Origin: Azospirillum soli
Lineage (GTDB): Bacteria > Pseudomonadota > Alphaproteobacteria > Azospirillales > Azospirillaceae
DNA: 64,000 nucleotides
Direction: 5' to 3'
Assembly: GCF_017876165.1 (NCBI RefSeq)
Contig: NZ_JAGINQ010000021.1
Span: 30,674-94,673 of the forward strand
Part shown: one piece after another, positions 63,718 through 64,000 of the stretch
Layout: every line of letters starts with the position of its first letter
Position numbering within the stretch: position 1 is the stretch's first letter
Program-made: the position numbers and the translations under genes
Notes under the pieces: generated by a model
Told to the model about the DNA's origin: nothing
Databases searched by the model: none
Seen by the model: the letters and a program-made list of their open reading frames with translations, nothing else

Positions 63718-64000
63718 CCGCCTCCCGACGCGGTGGCCGCCAACGAAACGGCGACGCCGCAAGGGAAACAGAAGACAAGACGAAGTAGACGGCGGCGGTC
63801 AGGAAGAAATGACCGCTTGACATCGAACGTCGAAGCTTCTAGATGATGCGGCCTCGGCGCTTCGCTCCACAGCGGAGACTGAGCGCCGGCCGATGCGGCT
63901 CCCGGACGGGCGCTGCGGTTTCTTGGACAAGTTGATACCGTGTTGTGAGAAGGGATGCGCAGGCGGCGGTGTTTTTGCGCCGCGTCGCGGGGCTGGTCTC
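63718..64000 (+). ncRNA. leader of a probable rRNA operon (16S gene begins beyond the window)
   Basis: No coding frame fits here, but GTTGATACCGTGTTGTGAGA and the following AAGGGATGCGCAGGCGGCGG at about 63934-63975 resemble the pre-16S leader of Rhodospirillales-type rrn operons as I remember it, and 63706-63766 with the strong promoter in front fits. The mature 16S start has not been reached. This call rests on pattern memory, so the sequence to the right of the window is decisive. Confidence 0.6.

Overview
The window looks like part of a secondary replicon (chromid) of an Azospirillum-like alphaproteobacterium. It is GC-rich and gene-dense. It carries an iteron-type RepA replication module (about 340-1720), yet also a tRNA-Tyr gene (7079-7161) and, at the right edge, the promoter and leader of what appears to be an rRNA operon. 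The genus is inferred from general sequence character (PmtA, long sensor kinases, C4-dicarboxylate genes, rrn leader style), not from a database match.

Layout. 1-2455: start of an XRE-domain, possibly ParA-type, protein; repA; iterons; pmtA. 2492-7031: a trehalose/maltose-type ABC importer (binding protein, two permeases, ATPase) behind a long palindrome, then a VanZ-like membrane protein. 7079-17253: tRNA-Tyr; an 1827-residue kinase/ATPase/GAF/histidine-kinase protein; a periplasmic binding protein overlapping a hybrid sensor kinase; a GNAT enzyme. 17254-21466: decayed IS5-type transposase, DMT transporter, cupin, CoA-transferase and a strong terminator. 21467-24307: an AT-rich leader, an FAD/NAD(P)-binding protein and a LysR regulator with its own palindromic operator. 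24784-28077: LOG-family protein, DUF3750 protein, DeoR regulator and dienelactone hydrolase.

28236-36373 is the most interesting block. A TetR/RutR-like regulator and a palindromic operator precede an NMT1/ThiY-like ABC importer. Four overlapping or tightly packed enzymes follow: an enolase-superfamily enzyme, a Gfo/Idh/MocA dehydrogenase, a DUF993 aldolase-like protein and a sugar-phosphate-isomerase-like TIM barrel. Together they look like one complete, apparently uncharacterised uptake and catabolic pathway.

36416-42977: a dicarboxylate/amino-acid symporter with a sigma-54-type promoter and paired upstream palindromes, a DctB/DctD-type two-component system that could act on it, and a glycerate 2-kinase-type enzyme. 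A fossil of the aspartate ammonia-lyase C-terminus lies between promoter and symporter. 42984-49479: LysR/cupin/alcohol dehydrogenase, DinB polymerase with a zinc ribbon, a histidine phosphatase, an M16 peptidase and a small HExxH protein.

49508-56067 is an iron-associated region: AraC/PchR-like regulator, Fur box, TonB receptor, truncated iron-siderophore binding protein, DUF2218 protein, a second near-perfect Fur box upstream of a DUF2325 protein and a small Cys-rich protein, then a hypothetical protein and an RlpA-like lipoprotein lacking two catalytic residues. 56360-61523 encodes a triheme cytochrome c and a cytochrome oxidase made of CoxB with haem c, a CoxA-CoxC fusion and a small membrane protein. 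61531-63405 is an MsbA-like ABC exporter, followed by the rrn promoter and leader to the window end.
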